A stretch of 64,000 bases of DNA from Zea mays (taxonomy: Eukaryota; Streptophyta; Magnoliopsida; Poales; Poaceae): positions 109,317,849-109,381,848 of the forward strand of contig NC_050104.1 of assembly GCF_902167145.1 (NCBI RefSeq). The letters run 5' to 3'. This document shows, piece after piece, positions 22,075 through 32,719 of the stretch (its first letter is position 1; each line of letters opens with the position of its first letter). The notes beneath the pieces were generated by a model. That model was not told where the DNA came from. It saw only the letters and a list, made by a program, of their open reading frames with translations, and did not search any database. Position numbers and translations under genes: made by a program.

Positions 22075-25000
22075 TGTAATGCCCACAATCTGTATAAGAA
22101 AAAATTTAATGATAACAAAATAAATGAAGAAATGAAATAGTAAATTCAGATATCTCAAATTATACTTGAGTATTGAAAATTTAGGGTTGGGTTTGTGAGA
22201 CCTGAAATGGGATGAGGATAAAAATATATAAGATTAAATGATAAAAAATATCTAGGATATTATTTCTAGAATTATTGAAACCTTTGAAATTAGTAGGACA
22301 TTCCTTGCTCATAAACAATTAAAGGCATTACCTAATCATATGAAGGGAATGGAAATGAAAATATAAATGAGAAAGGATTGTTTATGGACACTTTTATTCC
22401 CCACCCATAAATAAATGATGGGGGGAAGTAAATAATATTAAAAACTATACAAATAAATAAAAATATAAACTAGTGCCAAAAACATGTTGAAACCCTAGCC
22501 AGAGGTATATTCGAAATTTGAAGTTTAAGTCTTGAATCAAAATTTGATTTGAAATGGAATTAAATAATAAAATATTAATTATGTCATAATGGATTCTTAT
22601 TGTGTATTTTGTTTGAAATAGCAATTCAAACTCATATTCAAATTGAATTCAATTTAGAAAACAGAAAAAAAAACAAAGGAGAAAAGAAAATGCAACAACC
22701 TGCTATTGGGCCACATATGTCCTCTGGCCGGCCCATCTCCCTAATCCCGCACTCGCTTCACTGACGGGCGGGCCCCCTCGTCATTGTCGTTGCTCAGCTC
22801 CCGCTGCACAGCGTGCGCGCGGTCAGACGCTGCGCCGCAGGACCTCGTTGACAGGTCCGTGATCACCTCACCCCGTTACACTACTGTGCGGGCCTAGTTG
22901 CAAGCGACTCACCCAGATCCGCGCGATTGTCGCCGTACTCACCCACCTCGCGCGAGAAGCTCGCCGCCGTTGCCGTGAATCGTGGACGACCTCGTTCCAG
23001 CCCGAGCCGAGTCCATGGAGGATAAGTAGGAGCACTCCCCTGCTCCCTCCTTCCCTCACCCATCCTCTTTGCGCGAGCACCGAGACCATTTTCCCCGACG
23101 TGTCCGGTCAGTACCGTCGTCGCCATCAATTGTAGCCGTCGTCGCCTCCCAACCTCCGTTGTGCGGTTCCGTGCGTTCTACAGAGTTGGTACATCGTGTA
23201 CACGGGCCTAATCGAACGCTGAGGCCTGCGGTGCGGCGGAATTTCTCGCCGATTCTTCATCCAGGCCGCCGGGCCGCGGCTCACCGTGGGCAGCGCTGCT
23301 GTCGCCACCAAGAACGGTACGATGCACTCCGTTACATTCCCCATACTCTCTGCTTTGTTATGCAAGCGTCAGAATCGTGTTCTAGGCAGAAATCGGGGAG
23401 TAAGCTAGTGGCCGTTAATGGCGCGCCGCCTTGCGGTTGGGCACCTCTGTTTGGCTGTGGACGGTGGAAGAAGGATGTGGACTGTCGATCTTTGTTGCAA
23501 CGGCTTAGATCGACCGGGGGGAATAGCTACCGCATCGTCTCATCGGGACCGTCAGATTCAATTGGGCGGTCACGATGGGTCCACGACTAGGTTGCTAATT
23601 GAGCCATAGATCTTAAGGCTAGCAGCGCTTACGGATTCAGATCTAATCTGATCTGTTGATTTAGAATCGAACGGCCGTAAGACCCTGATACCCCTTCGGC
23701 TGACGGTTTTACAAAAGAAACCCTAGGGATTTCAGTTATAAACCCACAGTACAACTCGAGGTTAGTCTGAGTCTAGGGAACACTTGCGCGCCAGCCCCTG
23801 GCTTTTCCAGAATTTGGTGCCCAGTCCTGGGAAATAGAAAATCAGAGAATTTGATTTATAAAATGAATTTCTTATATAAAACAATTCAGAATCTTGTTAA
23901 ATTTATAGAAAATTCATATTAAGTCCAAATGAGTCCATTCCAGTTCCCATAACTATGTATTAATATTTTCAACTACTTGGTAACACTGTTTTGACATGAA
24001 ACCTATACTAGGATTGATTACTCAATTAATTTTGTAGCAAGCACATAAAATCTTCGGAAATTCATAACTCCTCCGTTTTAAATCCGAATTAACTCATTCC
24101 AGTTGCGATAGCTTCGTATAAATATCTACTCCACAATAGCAACATTTATTATATGATATCACATACTTTTATAATTGGGTTAATCTATGTCTATTGGATT
24201 AACTTATTTAATATTAATATAGTATTCTAATTTTATGGTTATAATTTAATTAGATAATCTTTAATCAAATAATGACTTAGATTAAAGTTGAGATAATTAT
24301 TTATAGAATAATTTCTCATATGACCTATACTAACAAATTTATAATATAGTTTAAATCACATAGATTTTTTATAAATGACAACTCCTTAATGGTAACTCTG
24401 ATCTTAACAGTTCTCAATCCCACGATCCCTTAGCTTCGCATAGATTATGATTATTTAGTTTGTACTTATATTTGGTGTAATGTTAATTTTGTCCATACCA
24501 TGTTTGTTTGTATTGCTACGGCTAGCAGTGAGGTCGAGGATTTGAAGAATCACCCTGGTAACTGGATTCTCAAGTGTCAGGCAAGTTGTGCCCTTGATCC
24601 ACTTGTGTTACCCAATAATATTCTTTATTATCATTATTCAATGCATAGGTTTAATTTTGATGGGACCCAATAGATCACCCTAGATTGTTATTCCATTTTA
24701 CCTTGTTATCCCTGAATCACTTGGGTAGTTTTGTTATTGCTTTACATGGTTTTGGTTTAATATTTCATTATATCCATGTTCCAGTTATTTTGTTATTCTA
24801 TTTATGTTCATGTCAAGATTATTAATGTTAATTGGCACATGGAGCTTAACTTGAGAAACACGTGCCACCATAAGGGTTTAATGGGACGCCCTTGGCCAAC
24901 TAACTAGGAAAGCTAGTGGAAGACTACCTTACCCGAAAGAGGCAAGGGCAGTAGAGGATTGCATGCAAGGAGGTTCTCGGGTTGATTTTGCTGCGATGGC

Positions 25001-25759
25001 GGTCAGACGGGGGATTCTTGCAAGTGCTCTCCCCATAAACTGTAGCGGGTTTTCGGAAGCTAGTGGAACTTTGTAAAGGCCTCGTAGTGGATCCCTAGCC
25101 ATTCACCTCGGTAGTGTCTAACGGTCTAGGTAACCCTGGCAATATGGGATACACGACTTGTGGGTACAGGGTACAACCTCTACAGAGTGTAAAACTGGTA
25201 TACTAGCCGAGCTCACGGTCATGAGCAGCTCAGGACTCTCTGATGATTAATTTATAAAACTTAAATTCAATTTGTCATTTGCATTGCATGGGATTATTAT
25301 TAATTTTGTTCTATTACTTTATTTAAGGTTTGGTATTTACTTACATTTAGTAACTGCTAATAAAATTTTGACCAACTAATTAAAAGCAATGCTCAGCTTT
25401 AACCCCTGTCGTTGATTAGCCTTACACATCACATGAACTCCCACCTTTAGTGAGTTCATGCCATATTATTCCCCACAACTTGTTGAGCTATGAACATGTG
25501 GGAGCTCACCCTTGCTGTCTCACACCCCCCCCCCCACAGGAGAAGAACAGGTGGTTCAGGAGGAGCCACAAAGCGCCAAGGATGATCCTTAGTTCATTTT
25601 ATAATTATCTTTTATTTTGTAATAAGACTTCCGCTATGTAATAAATACTCTGATGTTATTGTGACATTTATCTCTATACACTCTGTTATTGTATATGTTG
25701 TCTTCTTGGCGCATGTATGAGATGCACCTGGCTTTGTTCCTTAAAGCCCGGGTGTGACA
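22075..25759 (+). repeat. Element C right (3') LTR (3,685 bp)
   Basis: Matches the middle LTR throughout. It is followed by the TSD copy TGGCA and then the last 46 bp of element A's LTR. There is no gene inside. Confidence 0.93.
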
Positions 25760-25764
25760 TGGCA

Positions 25765-25810
25765 CATACATGGTTCGCATTCGGTTTACCTTCCAAAACT
25801 GGGTGTGACA
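25765..25810 (+). repeat. Element A 3' LTR, last 46 bp
   Basis: Continues the A LTR from 13765 after element C and ends GGGTGTGACA. The gag of element D begins at the next base. Confidence 0.8.
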
Positions 25811-27013
25811 AATGGTACGACGATTTTCACCATAGTAACTTTGCTTTCGATGATGCTTCTCCTTTGGCAGTAGAGTTGCAGGCTACCCCGTGGTCAGCAT
25901 CTTACAAGCCACTTCAGCTCCCCATGTATGATGGGCACTCAGATCCGAAGCAGTTCCTGATGAGCTATGAGGCAACAATATCCTCGTATGGGGGGCAATA
26001 CTGCCGTCATGGCGAAGTCCTTTGTCATGGCAGTCAGAAGTGTGGCTCAGACATGGTATTCTTCTCTTCGACCAGAGACAATTACGTCGTGGCAGAAGCT
26101 AAAGGATATGCTAGTCGCCAGCTTCCAGGGCTTCCAAACGAAGCCAGTCACTGTCCAAGATCTGTTCCAGTGCACGCAGGACCATGAGAAGTACCTGTAG
26201 GCGTACGTCCGAAGGTTCTTGCGACTGAGAGCTGAAGTGCCTACAGTGCCCAATGAGATTTTTATTGAGGCCATGATCAAGGGGCTACGACTAGGACCCA
26301 CAGCATAATATTTTGCAAGGAATCCATCACAAACCTTAGAGAAGCTTCTCCAGAAGATGGATGAATACATCCGAGCTGACAACGATTTCCGCCAAAGAAG
26401 GGAGGAAGCATATAGGTATTCTGAGATGACTAGGGGTTTCGGAGGAAGACTCCACCCCAGGCACGTCAGAACAATCCACAATCCCAATACAAATGATGAC
26501 AGGGTCAATCACACTCAGAGCAGTCAGCACAGCTCACAGTCTTCGAGAATGCAACAAACTTCCTACAGGCCACCAGCCCCGAAAGGCAGAGGGGGGAGAA
26601 GCTTCGGAGGAAGGTATGATAATCATCCTAGGAAACTGTTCTGCCTATTCTGTGTTGAAGACAAGGGACACACCATAAGGACGTGCCAAGTCACGATCCA
26701 GAAGCAGAAGGAAATTGTTGAAGCCGAAGCATGCTAGAATCAGCCGAAGCAGGTCTTGCATACTGCTTCATGCTACTCTCCGTATATCCCGGAGTACGTG
26801 GGCAATCAACAACCTATGACTTCTGTTGCTTCGGCAAGTCATTCCCAAGCTTCCTGGGCTCAGTTGCCACCACCACCACCACTGGCATCTACCCTGATTC
26901 ATAATCAACAGCTAGAAGGGCATCGTCAGATTCAACAATAGCGTGATCTTCAGGAGTAGTCCGAAGCTCGCACAGTCAACAACATTGTGCCCGAGTCGAG
27001 GCATATCTACTGA
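25811..27013 (+). pseudogene. gag: Element D gag, distal part, broken
   Basis: Capsid protein of a Tat-lineage gypsy element. The reading opens mid-protein (WYDDFHHSNFAFDDASPLAVE), includes the LPMYDGHSDPKQFLMSYEATI capsid segment and the ITSWQKLKDMLVASFQGF motif of the retrotransposon gag family. A run of six Gs at about 25990-25995 accompanies a frameshift. A TAG at 26198-26200 and a TAA near 26306 break the new frame. It then runs through MDEYIRADNDFRQRREEAY and a knuckle-like CLFCVEDKGHTIRTC to a proline/glutamine-rich tail. TAG codons also interrupt the tail (26738 and around 26940-26965). The last stop is at 27011-27013. Confidence 0.85.
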
Positions 27014-27179
27014 AGGTGGCACAACGCTTACGCCAAAGAGTGTTTTAATCCAATATATTCTTTCTCATTTTTTGTCTTTACATTTTCCTCTAAAAAGAAA
27101 ATACAAGAAGGTTTAACCTTCAGTCGGATCTAATAAGACTGTGGTTACACCATCGAGTGTAACAATAATGGCTCACAAA
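27014..27179 (+). other. Element D spacer after gag
   Basis: A short AT-rich spacer between gag and the minisatellite. No pol sequence is present. Confidence 0.5.
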
Positions 27180-27475
27180 CCTCCAAAGTCGTTCCTAAAG
27201 GAATGCAGAGTAAGTCATGAAGCTCCAAAGTCGTTCCTAAGGGAATGCAGAGCTTAAATGTCACCTAAGTCAAAGGTGAAGAAGCTCCAAAGTCGTTCCT
27301 AAGGGGATGCAGAGCTTAAATACCACATAAGTAAAAGGTGAAGAAGCTTCAAAGTCGTTCCTAAGGGGATGCAGAGCTTAGCTCCAAAGTCGTTCCTAAG
27401 GGAATGTAGAGCTGCAATACCACCTAAGTATAAGGTGAAGAGACTCCAAAGTTGTTCTCAAGGGGATGCAGAGTC
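27180..27475 (+). repeat. Element D minisatellite, about 60-bp unit with shorter variants
   Basis: Five to six copies of a unit built on CTCCAAAGTCGTTCCTAAGG, a GGATGCAGAGCTTAAAT-like middle and CACCTAAGTCAAAGGTGAAG. Some copies lack the second half. Stops occur in all frames, so it is not a coding repeat. Confidence 0.85.
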
Positions 27476-27958
27476 TGGGTGTGTATTTGTTTGGGTTTTT
27501 ACCTTCGGCACAAACATCATTTTGCATCATACCATCATATCATATTACATAGCATTGCATCATACATCATTTTGCATCAGCAAAAAGCCATGGAGAAACA
27601 AGGAAAGTTGCTTCTTCGAAAATATTTGTCGGATCATGAAAGAACATGTTGTAGCACAAGATATGCCTTCGGCAGATATATTTTTACACAGGAGGAGAAT
27701 CTTTGTCAGCAGTATTACTGCACGGCAACCATGACATAATACATAGTATTGAATCGACAGAAGGGGAATCTTTTTCTTGGTGAAGCATGAAAAGAAGGGG
27801 AGGTGTTTTTTGGCCAGTGGCTCAAAAACGGTATGTACGAAGGTTTCATGCATCACAAAGAAATATTTTACATTAACACACATACAAATACTTGATGTTT
27901 GGTTCTTACAAAAGATGAAAGCCATGTACAAACATTAAACTCTCAAATATACGAAGTC
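27476..27958. other. Element D internal region without a gene
   Basis: Holds a few short CATCATTTTGCATCA-type repeats (about 27528-27580) and no convincing frame. It lies just beyond the stop of the antisense gene and may contain that gene's 3' end. Confidence 0.5.
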
Positions 27959-28113
27959 TTAATCTTCTTTCAACACTTTTTCGGTGATTTCATTTAGTAG
28001 TGTATTGACAGCTTTGTCAACAGCTTCATTAGCAATTTTAATCATATCTAGCGCTTCCTTCAAGGCCGGGTCATCTTCAGGGTTGTATGGCTCCGGTGGG
28101 AGTGAAAGTTCAG

Positions 28114-28185
28114 CTACATCATAAAAAATGTTGGTTAATTCCGAAGCTGAAAACGAATTCCGAAGCTAAACCTCAGTAAGGGTAC
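28114..28185 (-). other. Intron 2 of the element D antisense gene (72 bp)
   Basis: The minus strand reads G|GTACCC at the donor and GATGTAG|CT at the acceptor. Splicing joins G to CT as an Ala codon and links a Glu/Ala-rich stretch to LSLPPEPYNPEDDPALKEA in frame. Read unspliced, the frame stops at once. Confidence 0.75.
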
Positions 28186-28714
28186 CTATAAGCCTCACAC
28201 GCTCGACAGCTTCTTCAGCTCGTTTGGTTTCTTGTTGAGCGTCATGAGATTATTTTTCATTCTTTTTAATAGCTTCATCAGCTATCTCATGACCGCCCTT
28301 CATCCACACCTCGGAGTAAAATTTCCCGCCTAGCGCAGAAGCTTCGGCCAAAGGGTTTTTAATGTCATCCGCTGAAAAAACAAATTCTGGCTAAACTACA
28401 GCCTTGGCATGTTCGCAGTTAGTTTTCTCTAAGATCGACGTGCCCCCCTGTTCACCAGCAAAGGCGCAGAAATCTCCTCGGTCATTTAAAATTTCGTCAA
28501 AAGCTTTGGCTTCCTCGCTGATCCACTAGACAACTCCATCAGGGTCGCCACGGATGAATTTTTGCTCAGAAGAATATGCCCAACCCTAGCAAAGTTGTCC
28601 TTTAATTTCTTGGTGCATTCCAAGGATATTTCATAACATTTTTCTTTCGAAGCACGAAGCTCATCGGTGTTCTTTTGTGCTCTTGGCCTTTCGATCTCGC
28701 AAATCTCATGCTTC

Positions 28715-28719
28715 ACTGC
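28715..28719. repeat. Target-site duplication of element E (ACTGC; partner 35662-35666)
   Basis: Perfect duplication directly outside both LTRs. Removing E and one copy restores an uninterrupted antisense exon 2. Confidence 0.95.
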
Positions 28720-30394
28720 TGTAAGGAAAATGGACCCCAGGTCATTTGGCTAATTGAGTTTTGGTGTTTGATGAACAACACAATCCGTGAACTAATGTAT
28801 TTCCCAAGTGTTTGTGTGTTGTAGTTCACAGGATGCAAAGTGGATTGCACTGAGGCTCTGAGGATGCAACACCTCAAAGAAGACATTATAAGACTCATAG
28901 AAGACATTACAAAGTAATATTGAAGACACTTTATATATGCTAAGAGTCCAACACATCAAGAAGTAGAAGTGAGATACAAAGCTACAAAACAAAAGTGAAG
29001 TTGATAAAGTTGAGAGGAAGGGCTGACTGAATTGGAAGTGTTTCACAACATCAAATCTGTTCAAACTGACATGGCTTCAACTCTGAGATGTAGACAATTT
29101 TATAAGCTTTCCAAAAAGTCCAAGATCATCAAAATCGGAGTTCGGAGCTAAAAGTTATGCCCATAATACGAAGTCGGAATTGCTGAAAAACTGCAGTAGC
29201 ATATGGGATGTCCGGTGCACACTGGCATGTCCGGTGTGCCAAATTTGCTCAAACTGATATGGCTTCAACTCTGGGATGTAGAGAATTTCATAAGCTTTCC
29301 AAAAAGTACAAGATCATCGAAATCGGAGTTCGGAGCTAAAAGTTACGGCCAAAATACGACAAGCGGACGCTGTCCGGTGCACACCGGACCGTCCGGTGCG
29401 CCATGTCCGGTGCGCCATCTTCGGAAGCTCAAACGGCTACTTTTAACGGCTAGTACACGTGGGATGTCCGGTGCACCACCGGACAGTCCGGTGCACCTGT
29501 CCGGTGCACCGCAGAAAGCTGCAGAACTGCTTTCCAACGGCTATATTTGAGTTGGGGCCTATATATACTTCACCCAACCGGCCATTTGGAGGTGTGGGAG
29601 ACCAAGAAACATACCAAGGCATATTGTAGACATTTCCAAGTGCTCAAACACCCAAGTGCTTAATAGAATCACTCGGTGATTAGCGTAGGTGCTTTGTGAA
29701 GTGCTTAGGTTAGTTAGACCGCATTAGCGCTTGCTCTAGGTGAATCCTAGTTAGTTGAGTGAGTTTTGTAAAACCACACAACCCCTCGGCTCTTGCGTGA
29801 GTCGTTGTAATTGTACCAAGTGGGGCGAGAGTCTTGCGAGACCGTGACAACCGCGTTTGTGTCACGGCCGCCACCGTGTACCGGAGGGAACGAGGCCCGC
29901 GGCGTTTCGGCCGGAAGCTCGATAGTGGAGACGGCGGGGAGCGTCCGAGAGAAGCCGGAAGCGGAGCACCACTTGCGCGTGGAGAAGGCCCGCGACTCTC
30001 TACGGAGTTACTCGACCGAGGTGCTTGGCCCTCGCGTGGGCTTCCCTTTGCGTAGGGGCACCAACGAGGATTAGTCGGTTCCTTGCGTGGTTCCGGATAC
30101 CTCGGTAAAAATACCGGCGTCATCCACGAGAGTTTGCTTCTCTACCTAGCTCTTTACTTTCCATATTTATATTAAGCATTTAAGTTTCAATCTTGTAGTC
30201 ATACTTGTTTAGTATAGATTGAAACTTAACCTTTGCGGTAGAGATAGCAACACTTAGACAAAACCTAGTTTGCACACTCTAGTTTGATTACTTGCAAAGG
30301 TTTTGCTCTAGGGATTTAATTGTGGCCTAGTTTAGTAAAAGTTTTGGAAGTCCAAATTCACCCCCCCCCTCTTAGGCGTCACCCGTTTCCTACA
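28720..30394 (+). repeat. Element E 5' LTR (1,675 bp)
   Basis: TGTAAGGAAAATGG to CGTTTCCTACA. It includes palindromes of the CACCGGAC-GTCCGGTG type at about 29208-29512 and a TATA-like CCTATATATAC at 29559-29569. A poly-C tract followed by CTCTTAGGCG lies near the 3' end, a terminal style shared with elements B, H and I. Open frames inside are not genes. Confidence 0.95.
29559..29569 (+). promoter_or_regulatory. TATA box of element E 5' LTR
   Basis: CTATATATACT, just downstream of the palindrome cluster. It is repeated in the 3' LTR at about 34825-34836. Confidence 0.6.
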
Positions 30395-30397
30395 AGT

Positions 30398-30410
30398 GGT
30401 ATCAGAACCC
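30398..30410 (+). other. Element E primer-binding site
   Basis: TGGTATCAGAACC lies three bases after the 5' LTR and is complementary to the initiator tRNA-Met 3' end. Confidence 0.9.
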
Positions 30411-30476
30411 GGTTTGGCTCATTTGAAACGCTTTAGCTTCACCGCTAAAAAGAGCCGACGCTTTTTAGAGGAAGGG

Positions 30477-32582
30477 ATGGATACCCATAGGCCACCACAC
30501 TTCGACGGCACTAACTTCCCATATTATAGTGCTAGAATGGCTTGTTACCTAGAGGCCGTTGATCTAGGTGTTTGGAGAGTCACTCGTGACGGGATGAAAC
30601 CTCTCAAGAATCCCGAGAAACCCACCACGAGTGAGGAAAAAGAAATTCATTTAAATGCTAGAGCCAAAAATTGCTTGTATGAATCTCTTAGCATGGATAT
30701 TTTTAATCAAGTATTTACCTTGAGAACTGCTAATGAGATTTGGCTAAAATTGCATGAGCTCCATGATGGCACATCCAATGTCCGTGAGCAAAAACATTGC
30801 CTAGTCTTGAATGAGTATAATTCTTTTGCTATGAAAGATGATGAGCTTGTTAGAGACATGTATTCTCGTTTGAATCTAATTATCAATGAGCTCAATTCTA
30901 TTGGCATTAATAAGCTAGGTGATGCGGACATTGTGAGGAAGATTATCTCCCTGCTACCACAACAAAGATATGGGAGCATCATCACCATCCTTCACAACAT
31001 GGAGGATTTGAGCAACATGACCCCGACCATTGCGATTGGGAAAATTGCAGCCTTTGAGATGTCGCGAAAAATGAGTCGGGGAGAGGTGCCAACTTCCTCA
31101 AGGCCATATGCTTTTGCATGTGATGAAAGGAAGGGCAAAAAGAAGGCTCCCACTCCAAGTTCCTCAAGTGAAGAAGAGGAAGAAGAAGAAAGTGATGATG
31201 ATGAAGATAATCAACCATGCACATCATCCTCCGAGGACGAAGAAACAATCCGACGCGTCGGAAAGGTAATGAGGATGATCCGCAAGATTAATCTAATGGG
31301 TGTGCCCCTGCAGGTCGAGGATCTTCTCTTTAACATTGACAGGAAAAAGCAAAGGAAGAGAGGATGCTTCGCATGTGGGGAGAAGGGCCACTTCAGGGAC
31401 AACTGTCCAAATATGGCCAAGCCCAAAAAGGAGAGGAGCAAAGGCAAGGCGCTAACAAGTGTTAGAACTTGGGATGATTCTTCAAGTGAAGATGAACCTC
31501 CAAGGACGCGCAGCCACCGGTCCTCGTCACGATCATCACGGTCATCACACAAATGCCTTATGGCAAGAGGTAACAAAAGCATTCCATCCTCTAGTGATGA
31601 AAGTAGTAGTGATGATGAAGGTGAGGGAAAGCCCTCTCTAGATGAGCTTGCGGAAGCCATAGAATTTTTCCAGGATGTTTGCACTAAGCAAAAAGCTCAA
31701 CTTAAAACTTTGAAAAATAAGTTGGTTAGCTCTCAAAATGATTACAAAGGTTTGCTAGAAAAATTTGAAACTTTTGCAAACTTAAATAGTGAGCTATCAA
31801 CTAAAATTGAGCTATTAGAATCTAGTGCTCCATCCACTGCTACCGATGATAGCCTTATTAAAAAGAATGAAAAACTTAAGGCTAAGTTAGCTAGCTCTCA
31901 AGAAGCTATTGAAAATTTGCTAGAGAAAATGGAAATTCTTAGCATACACAACAATGAGCTAACTACTAAGCTAGAAAACATTGGTAGCACCCCAGCAGCA
32001 TCTTTAGTTGAAATACCTGAAATAATTAAGAAAGATGCTTCTACTTCCTGCTTTGATTTAATTGATGATTCTAACCCCTGCAACCAAGTCGTTGTTGAGA
32101 ATATTGTTGTAGAGACATGTACGGATGAGGTTGCAAAGGAAAATGAACAATTAAAGCAAGAAGTGGCTCGCCTTGGCAAGGCTTTGTATGACAAGAAAGG
32201 CAAAGCCAAACAAATCCAACCTCCACAGGATAACACCACTGCGGGAGTGAACAAGCCTATGGAGGGAGAAACTGTGATTTGTAGGCTATGCCACAAGGAA
32301 GGCCACAAGTCTTTCCAATGCAAGGCGATGACCGGGGATAAACAAAGACAAAAGCTCAAGCAAAAGCCATCAAGCAAAATCTCAAACACCTACATCAAAA
32401 AGGTGAACAAAAAGGACGCTACACCATATTTGATCAAGAAGAAAAATAACGAAAAGGTGATAGCAATCAAGGCCAACAAGCAAGCCAACAAAGGAAAGGG
32501 GGCCAAACGCATCTGGGTGCCAAAGGAGATAATTTCAACCATGAAAAGCATCAAGAAGGTTTGGATCCCAAAAGGGAAGTGA
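30477..32582 (+). CDS. gag: Element E Gag, intact, with two zinc knuckles
   Basis: A 701-residue capsid/nucleocapsid protein. I choose the ATG at 30477 (MDTHRPPHFDGTNFPYYSAR) because the frame upstream has no ATG and overlaps the primer site. The same start context is present in element H. The N-terminal 200 or so residues are a UBN2-type copia capsid domain. An acidic tract (SSSSEEEEEEESDDDED) follows, then a first CCHC knuckle (CFACGEKGHFRDNC), a serine-rich stretch, a long coiled-coil-like region (FETFANLNSELSTKIELLES and a near repeat, MEILSIHNNELTTKLENI), a second knuckle (CRLCHKEGHKSFQC) and a very basic tail ending KVWIPKGK. No frameshift or stop is present. It probably packages the element RNA into particles with enzymes supplied in trans. 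Confidence 0.93.
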   Translation: MDTHRPPHFDGTNFPYYSARMACYLEAVDLGVWRVTRDGMKPLKNPEKPTTSEEKEIHLNARAKNCLYESLSMDIFNQVFTLRTANEIWLKLHELHDGTSNVREQKHCLVLNEYNSFAMKDDELVRDMYSRLNLIINELNSIGINKLGDADIVRKIISLLPQQRYGSIITILHNMEDLSNMTPTIAIGKIAAFEMSRKMSRGEVPTSSRPYAFACDERKGKKKAPTPSSSSEEEEEEESDDDEDNQPCTSSSEDEETIRRVGKVMRMIRKINLMGVPLQVEDLLFNIDRKKQRKRGCFACGEKGHFRDNCPNMAKPKKERSKGKALTSVRTWDDSSSEDEPPRTRSHRSSSRSSRSSHKCLMARGNKSIPSSSDESSSDDEGEGKPSLDELAEAIEFFQDVCTKQKAQLKTLKNKLVSSQNDYKGLLEKFETFANLNSELSTKIELLESSAPSTATDDSLIKKNEKLKAKLASSQEAIENLLEKMEILSIHNNELTTKLENIGSTPAASLVEIPEIIKKDASTSCFDLIDDSNPCNQVVVENIVVETCTDEVAKENEQLKQEVARLGKALYDKKGKAKQIQPPQDNTTAGVNKPMEGETVICRLCHKEGHKSFQCKAMTGDKQRQKLKQKPSSKISNTYIKKVNKKDATPYLIKKKNNEKVIAIKANKQANKGKGAKRIWVPKEIISTMKSIKKVWIPKGK

Positions 32583-32719
32583 GTGGACCGAAGGTCCTCG
32601 GGAAATTTGGAGACTTGGCTAAATTGGGATGTATATCATGGGATACATCATATTGGATCAAGTTTATTGCCAAGTGGGTTAGTGAAAATTTTGGACCCAA
32701 ATTTCCCACCCATGACTAA
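32561..32719 (+). CDS. Small ORF overlapping the end of Gag in the -1 frame
   Basis: In the frame one base back from gag, 52 codons read LDPKREVSGPKVLGKFGDLA onward to a stop at 32717-32719. The frame is also open upstream inside gag, without an ATG. The same peptide, with about a dozen substitutions, is open in the decayed element H (57371-57553, minus strand). It could be a frameshift extension of Gag, the stump of a lost gag-pol fusion, or chance. I do not recognise a domain. Confidence 0.4.
   Translation: MDPKREVSGPKVLGKFGDLAKLGCISWDTSYWIKFIAKWVSENFGPKFPTHD

Larger units (their letters stand above)
13766..25759 (+). mobile_element. Element C: Tekay-type gypsy array with three LTRs
   Basis: Order: truncated LTR (13766-14027), integrase C-terminal fragment (14028-14697), full LTR (14736-18446), shortened internal region with broken pol (18447-22036), full LTR (22075-25759). 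One TSD flanks the outside only. Two internal regions share the middle LTR, as expected if unequal recombination between LTRs of sister copies made a tandem duplication. A large deletion then removed most of the first unit. The second unit has also lost gag and most of protease. By eye the two full LTRs differ by a few percent in their first 500 bp, so this is older than B, E or G. Confidence 0.9.
1..25810 (+). mobile_element. Element A: Tekay-type Ty3/gypsy chromovirus, 3' part, split by B and C
   Basis: Pieces at 1-813, 9760-13765 and 25765-25810 rejoin into one element once the two nested insertions and one copy of each target duplication are set aside. They read, in order: integrase core, integrase C-terminus, chromodomain-like tail, polypurine tract, and a 3' LTR of about 3.67 kb ending GGGTGTGACA. 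The 5' LTR, gag, protease and RT lie left of the window. After the LTR end at 25810 the sequence becomes the middle of a gag gene of a different family, so A is probably inserted in element D. The matching left duplication is outside the window, so this cannot be confirmed here. The clade call rests on the integrase sequence and the C-terminal chromodomain-like segment. Confidence 0.85.

Noticed and set aside
28359..28380. A further intron acceptor (TTTTTTCAG on the minus strand) in the antisense gene
   Set aside because: Reading straight through gives a sensible continuation (FVFSADDIKNP) and no suitable donor is needed. I keep only two introns.
29710..30123. 137-codon minus-strand frame in element E's LTRs (also 34977-35390 and in H)
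   Set aside because: Repeats with the LTR, contains no domain, and is antisense to the transcribed 5' leader. The frame is probably incidental.
30360..30370. Poly-C runs (also 35626-35636 and 25527-25538) as assembly artefacts
   Set aside because: The first two are the normal poly-C tract at Sirevirus LTR 3' ends and agree with each other. The third is a length variant of a C-tract in element C's LTR.
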